Positions 36,147 through 44,173 of a stretch of DNA of 49,362 nt are shown here, piece by piece. Source of the DNA: Gaiellales bacterium (GTDB lineage Bacteria > Actinomycetota > Thermoleophilia > BMS3ABIN01). A program made the position numbers and the translations under genes. The notes under the pieces are model-generated. The model was not told the DNA's origin and did not search any database. It worked only from the letters and a program-made list of their open reading frames with translations. Positions within the stretch are counted from its first letter, which is position 1. Every line of letters begins with the position of its first letter. The stretch lies in contig QZKG01000052.1 of NCBI GenBank assembly GCA_003599855.1, forward strand, positions 1 to 49,362. Direction: 5' to 3'.

Positions 36147-37582
36147 ACAAGCCGATACGCCGCCTGTTCATCGTCACCGTGCTGATGTTCGCCAGCCTCG
36201 CGGGCATGCTCGGCTACCATCAGGTGGTCCAGGCCCAGCGCCTGGCCGAGAACCCGTACAACACGCGCAAGGTGTTCGCCCAGATGCGCATCGAGCGGGG
36301 GCTCATCCTCATGAGGGACAAGTCCGAGCTCTCGGCCAACCGTCTGGAGGACGACCTCTACTACCGGACTTATCCCGGCGGCGACCTGGCCCCCCACGTG
36401 ACGGGCTACAGCGACGTCACCTACGGCCAGACCGGCCTCGAGCGCTCCCGCAACGACTACCTGACGGGCACCGCCGACGAGGTGGAGCTCTTCACCATCC
36501 TTGATACGATCCTGGGCCGGGAGAAGCGCGGGGCCGACCTCAGGCTCACCCTCGTGCCCGAGGTCCAGCGCGAGGCCCTGGACCAGCTGCGCTCCATCGG
36601 CAAGAACGGCGCGGTGGTGGTGCTCGAGGTGAAGACTGGTGCCGTGGTGGCCATGGTCTCCTCGCCGTCCTACGACCCCAACCTGCTGGAGGCCAACTGG
36701 GAGCAGCTCAACGCCGATCCCGTGGCGGCGCCGCTGTTCAACCGCGCGACCCAGGAGATAGCCACGCCCGGCTCCTCCTTCAAGCTGATCACCACGGCGG
36801 CGGCGCTGGAGACGGGCGCCTTCAAGCCCGACAGCAAGTTCGACGACACCAAGGGGTCGATCGACATCTACGGCAACACCATCAACAACTACCGCACTCT
36901 GCCCTTCGGCAAGCATGACCTCGCGGATGCTTTCGCCCAGTCCATCAACACCACCTACGCCCAGGTGGGCGATGAGCTCGGCCAGGAGACCCTTTTCGAG
37001 TACATGAAGAGGTTCGGCCTCTACGAGCGCCCGCCGCTGGAGCTGCCCGAGGACGAGGTCGCCGTGAGCGGCCGCTACGAGGCGGGCAAGCTGGCCGGGC
37101 CGGAGAAACAGCTCGACCCGGTCCAGGTGGCCTGGATGGCCATCGGGCAGGAGAACCTGCAGGTGACGCCGCTGCAGATGGCCATGATCGCCCAGGCGAT
37201 CGGCAACGGCGGCGAGATGATGGCCCCCTACCTCATCGACACGATCTCCGACTACCACGGCACCATCATCAGGCAGGCCGACCCGAAGGTCTGGAAGACG
37301 CCCATCGACAGCAGCACCGCGGCGGAGCTGACGGAGATGATGATCATGACGGTGGAGGAGGGCACCGGCTCCAAGGCCCAGACCAGCAAGACGCAGATCG
37401 CCGCCAAGACCGGCACCGCCGAGGTCGAGGGGCGGGGCCCCAACGCCTGGTTCGTGGGCTTCGCGCCCGCGGAAGACCCGAAATACGCCATAGCGGTGCT
37501 GGTGGAAGACGCCCCGGATGAGAGTGGCGCCATCGCGGTGCCGCTGGCCCGCGACGTGCTGCTGGCGGCGCTGGGGTTGTGA
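36143..37582 (+). CDS. pbpA: Penicillin-binding protein 2-type transpeptidase (PbpA-like)
   Basis: A 479-residue class B PBP with one N-terminal helix (LFIVTVLMFASLAGMLGYH), a short dimerisation region, and a transpeptidase domain with all three motifs: SxxK in ATPGSSFKLIT, SxN in QSINTTYAQVG, and KTG in AAKTGTAEVEG. It cross-links peptidoglycan made by the SEDS partner upstream. It is shorter than FtsI-type proteins and matches PbpA of the actinobacterial kinase cluster. Followed by pknB after 90 bp. Confidence 0.95.
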   Translation: MNKPIRRLFIVTVLMFASLAGMLGYHQVVQAQRLAENPYNTRKVFAQMRIERGLILMRDKSELSANRLEDDLYYRTYPGGDLAPHVTGYSDVTYGQTGLERSRNDYLTGTADEVELFTILDTILGREKRGADLRLTLVPEVQREALDQLRSIGKNGAVVVLEVKTGAVVAMVSSPSYDPNLLEANWEQLNADPVAAPLFNRATQEIATPGSSFKLITTAAALETGAFKPDSKFDDTKGSIDIYGNTINNYRTLPFGKHDLADAFAQSINTTYAQVGDELGQETLFEYMKRFGLYERPPLELPEDEVAVSGRYEAGKLAGPEKQLDPVQVAWMAIGQENLQVTPLQMAMIAQAIGNGGEMMAPYLIDTISDYHGTIIRQADPKVWKTPIDSSTAAELTEMMIMTVEEGTGSKAQTSKTQIAAKTGTAEVEGRGPNAWFVGFAPAEDPKYAIAVLVEDAPDESGAIAVPLARDVLLAALGL

Positions 37583-37672
37583 TGGCGGGCTTTCGACCTG
37601 CCCCACAAAAGGATTTGATGCGCTCACTATGGAAATCATTGAAACCATGATCGCTGACACGGGAGCAGTCGC

Positions 37673-39532
37673 ATGACCGAGATCTACGACAACCGCTACG
37701 AGATCAAGAGCCGGCTGGGGAGCGGGGGCATGGCCGACGTCTACCTCGCCCACGACACCCACCTGAACCGTGACGTGGCCATCAAGATACTCTACAAGCG
37801 CTACGCCAGCGACGCCGAGTTCGTCGCGCGCTTCCAGCAGGAAGCAAAGTCAGCGGCCAGGCTCAACCATCCCCATATCGTCAGCATCTACGACCGCGGC
37901 GAGGCCGACGGCAGCTATTACATCGCCATGGAATACCTGCAGGGAAAGAGCCTCAAGGAGCTCATCGCGGAGAAGGGGCTGTTCCCACCGGACAAGGCCA
38001 TCTTCGTCACCGAGCAGATACTGGAAGCGTTGCAGTTCGCCCACGAGCACGACGTCGTCCACCGCGACATCAAGCCTGCCAACATCGTCGTCAACGGCCG
38101 CGGCCAGGTCAAGGTCACCGACTTCGGCATCGCCCGCGCCGGCTCATCGGCGAGGATGACCGAGACCGGCTCCATCATAGGCACAGCCCAGTACCTCTCG
38201 CCGGAGCAGGCCAAGGGCAAGGCCGTGGGCCAGAGCTCCGACCTTTATTCGCTGGGAGTCGTGCTCTACGAGATGCTGACCGGCCGGGTCCCCTTCGAGG
38301 GAGAGAACCCGGTGGCCATCGCTCTCAAGCACATCAGCGACATCCCGGTGCCGCCCCAGGCGCTGGTGCCGGAACTGCCGGACAACCTCAACAACGTCGT
38401 CATGAAGGCCCTGGCCAAGAACCCGGCCGACCGGTATGCCAGCGCCCGCGAGTTCCTCGCGGACCTGGAGCGCTGCCGCCGGGACCAGACGGTCGCCATG
38501 GCGCCTGTCAGCGAGGGCGCCACCCAGGTGATCCCGGCAGTCGCAGCCCCTGCGGCTACCGGAGCCCCGACAACCGCGCGCCCGGCTGCTGCCGGGGGTC
38601 CTCCGGCCAAGAAGACCCGCAAGGGCAAGATCTTCCTCATCGTATTGCTGGCGGCCCTCGCCCTGGCGGCCGTGGCCGTGGGCGTCTACCTCCTGGCCTT
38701 CCAGGGAAAGGCAGTGGCCGTGCCCGACGTCGTCAATATGACGCGGCAGCAGGCGGAGGACACCCTCCGTGGTGCCGGCTTTAAGACGGAGGTCGAGGCG
38801 GAGGAATACAGCGAGAGCGTCCCCCAGGGCTCTGTCATCCGGCAGGACCCGGCCGCCGGCGAGAAGCTCCGGGAGGGCGGTACCGTCAGGCTCATCATCA
38901 GCCGCGGCAGCGGCGATGTGGCGGTCCCCGACCTGGTGGGGCAGACAGCAGGCTACGCTGAATCGAAACTCCAGGAGCTCGAATTGAGGGGCGACCGGCA
39001 GCCCGATGCCTATTCCGATACGGTACCGGAGGGTTCGATCATCTCCCAGGACCCGGCCGCCGGCACCGAGGTGCAGAAGGGCTCCACGGTCAAGTACACC
39101 GTCAGCAAGGGCTCCGAGCCGGCGGGCGACACCGAGGTCCCCGACCTCGAGGGCATGACCCAGAGCGAAGCGCAGACCGCCCTGAATGCCAAGAAGCTGG
39201 TGCTGGGCAGCGTCAGCGAGGATTACTCCGACAGCGTCCCGGCCGGCAGGGTGATGAGCCAGAGCCCGGCCGCGGGCCAGAAGATACCCGAGGGCTCCAC
39301 AGTGAACATCACCCTCAGCCTGGGCCCGGAACCCAGCGCCACCGTCCCCGACGTCATCGGCGACACCCAGGCAGCGGCAGAGGCAGCGATCACCGCCGAG
39401 GGGCTGGTCCCGGCGGTTGTCAACGTGGTCGACCCGCTCAATGCGGGCAAGGTGGTGGACCAGAGCCCGGCCGCCATGACCACGGTCGCCCCGGGAAGCA
39501 CGGTGACGATCACGGTGGCCACGACTCCGTAA
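37673..39532 (+). CDS. pknB: Ser/Thr protein kinase PknB with four PASTA domains
   Basis: A 619-residue receptor kinase. The kinase domain (8-270) has RLGSGGMADVYLA, Lys38, HRDIKPANI (130-138), DFG at 150-152 and YLSPEQAKG. A linker rich in Ala/Pro with Thr (VIPAVAAPAATGAPTT) precedes one membrane helix (IFLIVLLAALALAAVAVGVY). Four PASTA repeats follow, opening VPDVVNMTRQQAE, VPDLVGQTAGYAE, VPDLEGMTQSEAQ and VPDVIGDTQAAAE. PASTA repeats bind muropeptides or lipid II, linking wall state to the FHA proteins and phosphatase of the same operon. Confidence 0.97.
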   Translation: MTEIYDNRYEIKSRLGSGGMADVYLAHDTHLNRDVAIKILYKRYASDAEFVARFQQEAKSAARLNHPHIVSIYDRGEADGSYYIAMEYLQGKSLKELIAEKGLFPPDKAIFVTEQILEALQFAHEHDVVHRDIKPANIVVNGRGQVKVTDFGIARAGSSARMTETGSIIGTAQYLSPEQAKGKAVGQSSDLYSLGVVLYEMLTGRVPFEGENPVAIALKHISDIPVPPQALVPELPDNLNNVVMKALAKNPADRYASAREFLADLERCRRDQTVAMAPVSEGATQVIPAVAAPAATGAPTTARPAAAGGPPAKKTRKGKIFLIVLLAALALAAVAVGVYLLAFQGKAVAVPDVVNMTRQQAEDTLRGAGFKTEVEAEEYSESVPQGSVIRQDPAAGEKLREGGTVRLIISRGSGDVAVPDLVGQTAGYAESKLQELELRGDRQPDAYSDTVPEGSIISQDPAAGTEVQKGSTVKYTVSKGSEPAGDTEVPDLEGMTQSEAQTALNAKKLVLGSVSEDYSDSVPAGRVMSQSPAAGQKIPEGSTVNITLSLGPEPSATVPDVIGDTQAAAEAAITAEGLVPAVVNVVDPLNAGKVVDQSPAAMTTVAPGSTVTITVATTP

Positions 39533-39626
39533 CACCGCAGGGGGCCTCCATATGGCAACGGGCGCCCGCTTTCTGATAGAATCACCCCGACGTGGCCGCC
39601 GGCGCGGCCGATGAAGGAGAGCTCCG

Positions 39627-40265
39627 ATGCAATATATCGAAAAGCTGCGGTACCTCTACAGCACTGAGGCCCGCCGCCTGTTCAAGCCGCTAACGGCCGC
39701 CCTGGGCCGGACGAGGATCTCCCCCAACCTGCTGACAGTCGTCGGCCTGGCGTTGACGCTGGGCGTGTCGGTCCTGATCTGGTACGGGAACTACATCCTC
39801 GCCGGCGTGGTCTTTGCCCTGGGCAGCATCTGCGACATGCTCGACGGCGCTGTCGCCCGCCTCTCGGCAAAGGTGACGCCCATGGGGGCCTTCCTGGACT
39901 CGGTCTCCGACCGGATCGGCGAGGGCGTGGTGCTTACCGCCATCGCCCTGGTCTACGCGCGGGACGGCAACCTCTGGGTCGTCGGCGCCGCCTTCCTGAC
40001 CATGATCGGCTCCTTCCTCGTCAGCTATACCCGGGCCAGGGCCGAGGCTCTTGGCCTGGAATGCAAGGTCGGCCTGATGACGCGGCCGGAACGGCTGGTG
40101 CTCCTCGGGGCAGGCCTGTTCCTCGAACGGTTTGGCGTGCTGGCCATAGTGATGTATATTCTAGCGGTGCTGACCGCCGTCACCGTCCTGCAGCGCATCC
40201 TGCATGTCAGGCGCAGGTTCGCGGAGGCGCAGGCACCCGGGCGCGGGACCGGCTCGCCGCAATGA
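39627..40265 (+). CDS. pgsA: CDP-alcohol phosphatidyltransferase, probably phosphatidylinositol phosphate synthase
   Basis: A 212-residue membrane enzyme with the complete CDP-alcohol motif in DMLDGAVARLSAKVTPMGAFLDSVSD, split here as DMLDGAVAR and GAFLDSVSD, and about six helices. The tail ARAEALGLECKVGLMTRPER is typical of actinobacterial enzymes. Since inositol-3-phosphate synthase follows 54 bp later, the acceptor is probably inositol 1-phosphate, giving phosphatidylinositol phosphate; phosphatidylglycerophosphate synthase is the alternative. GAAGGAGAG precedes the ATG. A TAGAAT hexamer (39577-39582) may be its -10. Confidence 0.85.
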   Translation: MQYIEKLRYLYSTEARRLFKPLTAALGRTRISPNLLTVVGLALTLGVSVLIWYGNYILAGVVFALGSICDMLDGAVARLSAKVTPMGAFLDSVSDRIGEGVVLTAIALVYARDGNLWVVGAAFLTMIGSFLVSYTRARAEALGLECKVGLMTRPERLVLLGAGLFLERFGVLAIVMYILAVLTAVTVLQRILHVRRRFAEAQAPGRGTGSPQ

Positions 40266-40319
40266 TTGCTGCCGGGCCCGGTCGTCCGATTATCAAAAAC
40301 CACTGGAGGTCGTGTAACC

Positions 40320-41504
40320 TTGAGTAACGACGTGAGAGTCGCCATCGTCGGCGTGGGCAACTGCGCCTCTTCCCTGGTCCAGGGAGTCGAATATTACAGG
40401 AACGCCAAGGACAGCGACAGCGTGCCGGGGCTGATGCACGTCAACCTCGGCGGCTATCATATCAGCGACATCAAGTTCGTCGCCGCCATCGACATCGACG
40501 TGAACAAGGTCGGCAAGGACCTTTCCGAGGCCATCTTCGCCCCGCCCAACAACACGGTCAAGTTCAGCGACGTCCCCCGGACGGGGGTCAAGGTCGCCCG
40601 GGGCATGACCCATGACGGCATCGGCAAGTACATGGCTGAGGTCATCACCAAGGCCCCTGGACCCACCGACGACATAGTCGGCATCCTCAAGAAGACCAGG
40701 GCCGACGTGGTGGTGAACTACCTGCCAGTGGGGAGCGAGGAGGCCACCAAGTGGTACGCCGAGCAGGTCCTGGCCGCCGGCTGCGCCTTCGTCAACTGCA
40801 TCCCGGTGTTCATCGGCCGCGAGGAATACTGGCAGGGCCGCTTCGCCGAGAAGGGGCTGCCCATCATCGGGGACGATATCAAGTCCCAGGTGGGAGCCAC
40901 CATCGTCCACCGCACCCTGGCCAGCCTGTTCCTGGACCGCGGCGTCAGGCTCGAGCGCACCGGCCAGCTCAACGTGGGCGGCAACAGCGACTTCAGGAAC
41001 ATGCTGGAGCGCGACCGCCTCGAAAGCAAGAAGATATCCAAGACAAACGCCGTGACCTCCCTGCTGGATTACGAAATCGGCGACGATAACGTGCACATCG
41101 GCCCCAGCGACCACGTCGCCTGGCTGGAGGACCGCAAGTGGGCCTACATCAGGCTTGAGGGACGCTCCTTCGGCGACGTGCCCCTGAACATCGAGCTGAA
41201 GCTCGAGGTGGTTGACTCGCCCAACTCCGCCGGCATCGTCATCGACGCCGTGCGCTGCGCCAAGCTGGCGCTGGACCGGAGCATCTCCGGCACCCTCGAG
41301 GGCCCGTCCTCGTACTTCATGAAGTCGCCGCCGATCCAGCACCCGGACGACATCTGCCGCAACCTCACCGAGGAGTTCATCGCCGGCGAAAGCGCCCTGG
41401 CCGTGAAGCCCGCAGCGCCGGGCAAGGCTCCGGCAAAAAAGAAGGCGAAGGCCGCGAAGAAGGCTCCCTCCAGGAAAAAGAAGTCTACAGCGAAGAAGAA
41501 GTAG
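40320..41504 (+). CDS. ino1: Inositol-3-phosphate synthase with lysine-rich C-terminal tail
   Basis: Ino1 turns glucose 6-phosphate into inositol 3-phosphate (1L-myo-inositol 1-phosphate) with NAD. The 394-residue protein has [18 protein letters not shown] at the N-terminus (NAD binding), [36 protein letters not shown] and [17 protein letters not shown], all family marks. The catalytic part ends near residue 360, the usual family length. The last 27 residues contain 13 Lys in AAKK/KKK clusters, like histone H1 tails, and are not part of the known fold. The TTG start has GGAGG ten bases upstream. Confidence 0.93.
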   Translation: MSNDVRVAIVGVGNCASSLVQGVEYYRNAKDSDSVPGLMHVNLGGYHISDIKFVAAIDIDVNKVGKDLSEAIFAPPNNTVKFSDVPRTGVKVARGMTHDGIGKYMAEVITKAPGPTDDIVGILKKTRADVVVNYLPVGSEEATKWYAEQVLAAGCAFVNCIPVFIGREEYWQGRFAEKGLPIIGDDIKSQVGATIVHRTLASLFLDRGVRLERTGQLNVGGNSDFRNMLERDRLESKKISKTNAVTSLLDYEIGDDNVHIGPSDHVAWLEDRKWAYIRLEGRSFGDVPLNIELKLEVVDSPNSAGIVIDAVRCAKLALDRSISGTLEGPSSYFMKSPPIQHPDDICRNLTEEFIAGESALAVKPAAPGKAPAKKKAKAAKKAPSRKKKSTAKKK

Positions 41505-41589
41505 CCACCTCTCCCTCCAGGCACCAATCCCCGCCGCCGGAATCCGCGGAGGCTGTCCCATGCCGGCCCACCGGTTCGATAAAGGCTTT

Positions 41590-41603
41590 TGCGCATATGC
41601 GCA
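41590..41603. promoter_or_regulatory. 14-bp perfect palindrome in a promoter region
   Basis: TGCGCATATGCGCA is a perfect palindrome just upstream of a candidate -10 TAATAT (41609-41614), 56 bases before the start of the small membrane protein. It could be an operator for a dimeric regulator. The rest of the 154-bp gap after ino1 shows nothing else. Confidence 0.45.
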
Positions 41604-41658
41604 GAAATTAATATGAGCACTTCAGCAATCGTCCCGGAAAGCCAAATTGGGAGGGAAC

Positions 41659-42141
41659 ATGAAAAGCAACAAGCTTGTCGCGGTCCTGATCCTGCTGGTG
41701 GGCGTCGCCCTGATCGCCGCCCCCTTCGCCTACAAGATGTTCGACCGGGCGCCGGCCGGGGCCGACATGATGGCCGACTTCGAACCCGTGCTTACCCGGG
41801 ATAACGTCACCACGTTCCAGGGTCACATGGAGACGTTCGGCGGCATGCAGGAGGACATGAACAAGATGCTGCCGGCCTTCGCCCAGCAGATGGGCGTGAC
41901 CGAGGAGCAACTCAACCAGATGATCGGCGACCAGTTCCCCGCGCTCGCCACCGGCATGGAGCAGATGGACACGATGGGGCAGGATTTCAACACCGTCATC
42001 ACGGTGATGGACGCCAACGTCGAGAACTTCCAGAAAGCCAATGAGCTGCCGATGCGGACCATGCCCTGGTTCTTCATCATCGCCGGCGCGGCCGTGGTGG
42101 TGCTGGCCGGCATCCAGCTGGTGATGCCGTCCAAGTCGTAA
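41659..42141 (+). CDS. Two-helix membrane protein of unknown function
   Basis: A 160-residue protein with an N-terminal helix (LVAVLILLVGVALIAAPFAY), a Met- and Gln-rich helical external region (FGGMQEDMNKMLPAFAQQMG and repeats of similar spacing), and a second helix near the end (WFFIIAGAAVVVLAGIQLVM). The ATG at 41659 has GGGAGG at good spacing. It is closed by its own terminator and has its own promoter region with a palindrome, so it is a separate transcript between the inositol lipid genes. I do not recognise a family. Confidence 0.7.
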   Translation: MKSNKLVAVLILLVGVALIAAPFAYKMFDRAPAGADMMADFEPVLTRDNVTTFQGHMETFGGMQEDMNKMLPAFAQQMGVTEEQLNQMIGDQFPALATGMEQMDTMGQDFNTVITVMDANVENFQKANELPMRTMPWFFIIAGAAVVVLAGIQLVMPSKS

Positions 42142-42169
42142 AACCGGTTTTTCCGCAGGGATGACACCA

Positions 42170-42199
42170 GGCCCGCGCCCTCCCGGCGCGGGCCTTCTT
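42170..42199 (+). terminator. Terminator after the small membrane protein
   Basis: A 10-bp stem GGCCCGCGCC (42170-42179) with GGCGCGGGCC (42185-42194), a 5-base loop, and then TTCTTC. The GC-rich stem and partial T run suggest an intrinsic terminator. Confidence 0.75.
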
Positions 42200-42202
42200 C
42201 TG

Positions 42203-42231
42203 TTGCCGGGCGGGCGACTTTGCAGTAACCT
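42203..42231 (+). promoter_or_regulatory. Promoter of the GT-PHP fusion gene
   Basis: TTGCCG (42203-42208) and TAACCT (42226-42231) with a 17-base spacer directly follow the terminator. The -10 ends six bases before the GTG at 42238, the geometry of a leaderless gene. Confidence 0.45.
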
Positions 42232-42237
42232 TTGTCC

Positions 42238-44145
42238 GTGAGCACAGATTCAGGCAAACTCAAGATCGGTCTGGTCTCACCCTACGCGTGGACCTCGCGC
42301 TGGGGGGTGAACCGGCATATCGCGGGCCTGGCCGCCTACCTGCAGGGGGCAGGTCACGAGACGGGCATCATCGTGCCCGCCGAGGAGCGCGACTCGCTGC
42401 GGCAGGAGCGCAGGCGCGCTCGGGCGGAGCGGCGGCTCCCGCAGACGGTCCCGGCCCGGCTGCCGGAGCGCGAGGCGGAGCCTGGGCTCAGGCTGTTGAA
42501 GATCAGCGGAACCTTCCGGGTGCCTTACAGCGAATCCCTTGCCAACCTCGCCCTGCCCCAGGAAGTGACCGAGCAGTTGGACCGTTTGTTGGCCCGAGAA
42601 CAGTTCGATGTCCTCCACCTGCACGAGCCGTACCCGCCCAGCCTCTCGTTCACGGCCCTGCGCTATGCCCACAGCCCGGTGATAGCCACCTTCCATACTC
42701 CAGGAGAACGATTCCTCAGCTACCAGGTGATGCGCCCCGTGGTGGAGCGGTTCTTCAACAGGCTCGACGGACGGATCTGCACCTCCCAGAACACGCGGCG
42801 CATCGTCTCCAGTTATTTCCCGGGCGAATATGAGGTCGTCGGCGCCGGCGTCGACACCGGCCGCTTCCGCCCCGCTCCCCGCGACCGCGAGCGGCCGCTG
42901 GTGGTCTTTGCCGCATGGAGCGAGCCGCGCAAGGGCTTCGCTCTGCTTGTGCGGACGCTGCGTCTGCTGCCCGCGGACGTCCCGCCCTTCGACCTGGCAG
43001 TCGTAGGAGGCGAGGACATCGTCTGGCGGGGCAACCTGATAATCCCCCGCCGCCTGCGCGACCGCATCAGTTTCGTGGGCAGTTTTACCAGTGATTCCGT
43101 CGGCGGCCTATACAACCAGGCGGGCATCCTCTGCGCGCCGTACGCGGCAACCGGCCTCGAGGTCTCCGTACTGGAGGCGATGGCGTCCGGTTCGGCCATA
43201 ATCATCCCGGCTCGGGGGGGCTTCAAGGACATCGTTTCGGAGGACTCCGAGGGATTGCTCCTGGACCACCCTTATTCTTACAACCTCGCCGCGGGCCTGG
43301 TGGACCTGCTGAGGAATCCCGACATGGCTGCCCGGCTGGGCGAGGGGGCAGCCGCCCGGGCACGCCGAAATTCCTGGGACTCGGTGGGGCCGGCGATCGA
43401 GGCTACCTACAGGGCGGCCCATACGCGCCGCCGCCGCCCCGCAGCCGGTCTGGGCGCGATCGGGGACGGTGCGCCGGCGAAGACCATCATCGCCGACCTC
43501 CACATCCACACCTGCTATTCCCATGACTGCTCCACCACACCGGAAGAGCTGCTTGCTGCCTGTGATGAGCTGGGGCTGGAGGCGATCGCGGTAACCGACC
43601 ACAACACGATCGAGGGGGCAAATGAAGTGGCTCGCCTGGCGCCTGGGCACATCCACGTCATCATCGGCGAGGAGGTCAAGACGAGCGAGGGGGAGATCAT
43701 CGGCCTGTACCTCCAGGACGAGATACCGGCGGGGCTGTCCGCCGAGGAGACCATCGAACGCATCAAGGAACAGGGCGGCCTTGTTTATGTGCCCCACCCC
43801 TTCGACCCGCTGCACCTGACACCCAGCTACAGCTTCCTCGCCAGCCACGCGTCAGACATCGACATCGTCGAGGTCTACAATCCCCGCATCACATTCACCG
43901 GCTTCAATGAGAAGGCCAGGCGCCTTGCCCGCAAGTACGGGATACCCGGCGGGGCCGGAAGCGATTGCCACGTGATCGAGGGCCTGGGGACGGCGCTGTT
44001 GTCGCTGGCGAGGTTCTCGTCGCCCACGGAACTGATGACAAGCCTGCGCGCCGCCGACATCATCCGCAGCCCCAAGAGCCCCCTGTACCTGCACTCGCTC
44101 AAGTTCCTCAAACAGGGGCGGAGCGCTGCGGGCATGAAGAGATAG
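42238..44145 (+). CDS. Glycosyltransferase family 4 fused to a PHP phosphoesterase domain
   Basis: A 635-residue fusion. The N-terminal GT-B glycosyltransferase (about 5-400) shows KIGLVSPYAWTSRWGVNRH, FDVLHLHEPYPPSLSF, FAAWSEPRKGFALLV, and the sugar-nucleotide pocket TGLEVSVLEAMASG, close to PimA/PimB-type mannosyltransferases. The C-terminal PHP domain (from about 418) has an intact metal site: ADLHIHTCYSHDC, VTDHNTIEG, GEEVKTSEGEI, VPHPFDP and GSDCH. The GTG at 42238 fits the promoter; a TTG two codons earlier is possible. Closeness to pgsA and ino1 suggests a glycolipid role such as phosphatidylinositol mannosides; substrate is inferred. Confidence 0.9.
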   Translation: MSTDSGKLKIGLVSPYAWTSRWGVNRHIAGLAAYLQGAGHETGIIVPAEERDSLRQERRRARAERRLPQTVPARLPEREAEPGLRLLKISGTFRVPYSESLANLALPQEVTEQLDRLLAREQFDVLHLHEPYPPSLSFTALRYAHSPVIATFHTPGERFLSYQVMRPVVERFFNRLDGRICTSQNTRRIVSSYFPGEYEVVGAGVDTGRFRPAPRDRERPLVVFAAWSEPRKGFALLVRTLRLLPADVPPFDLAVVGGEDIVWRGNLIIPRRLRDRISFVGSFTSDSVGGLYNQAGILCAPYAATGLEVSVLEAMASGSAIIIPARGGFKDIVSEDSEGLLLDHPYSYNLAAGLVDLLRNPDMAARLGEGAAARARRNSWDSVGPAIEATYRAAHTRRRRPAAGLGAIGDGAPAKTIIADLHIHTCYSHDCSTTPEELLAACDELGLEAIAVTDHNTIEGANEVARLAPGHIHVIIGEEVKTSEGEIIGLYLQDEIPAGLSAEETIERIKEQGGLVYVPHPFDPLHLTPSYSFLASHASDIDIVEVYNPRITFTGFNEKARRLARKYGIPGGAGSDCHVIEGLGTALLSLARFSSPTELMTSLRAADIIRSPKSPLYLHSLKFLKQGRSAAGMKR

Positions 44146-44173
44146 AGGATTTAGCCGGGCGGGGGTGGGTGCT

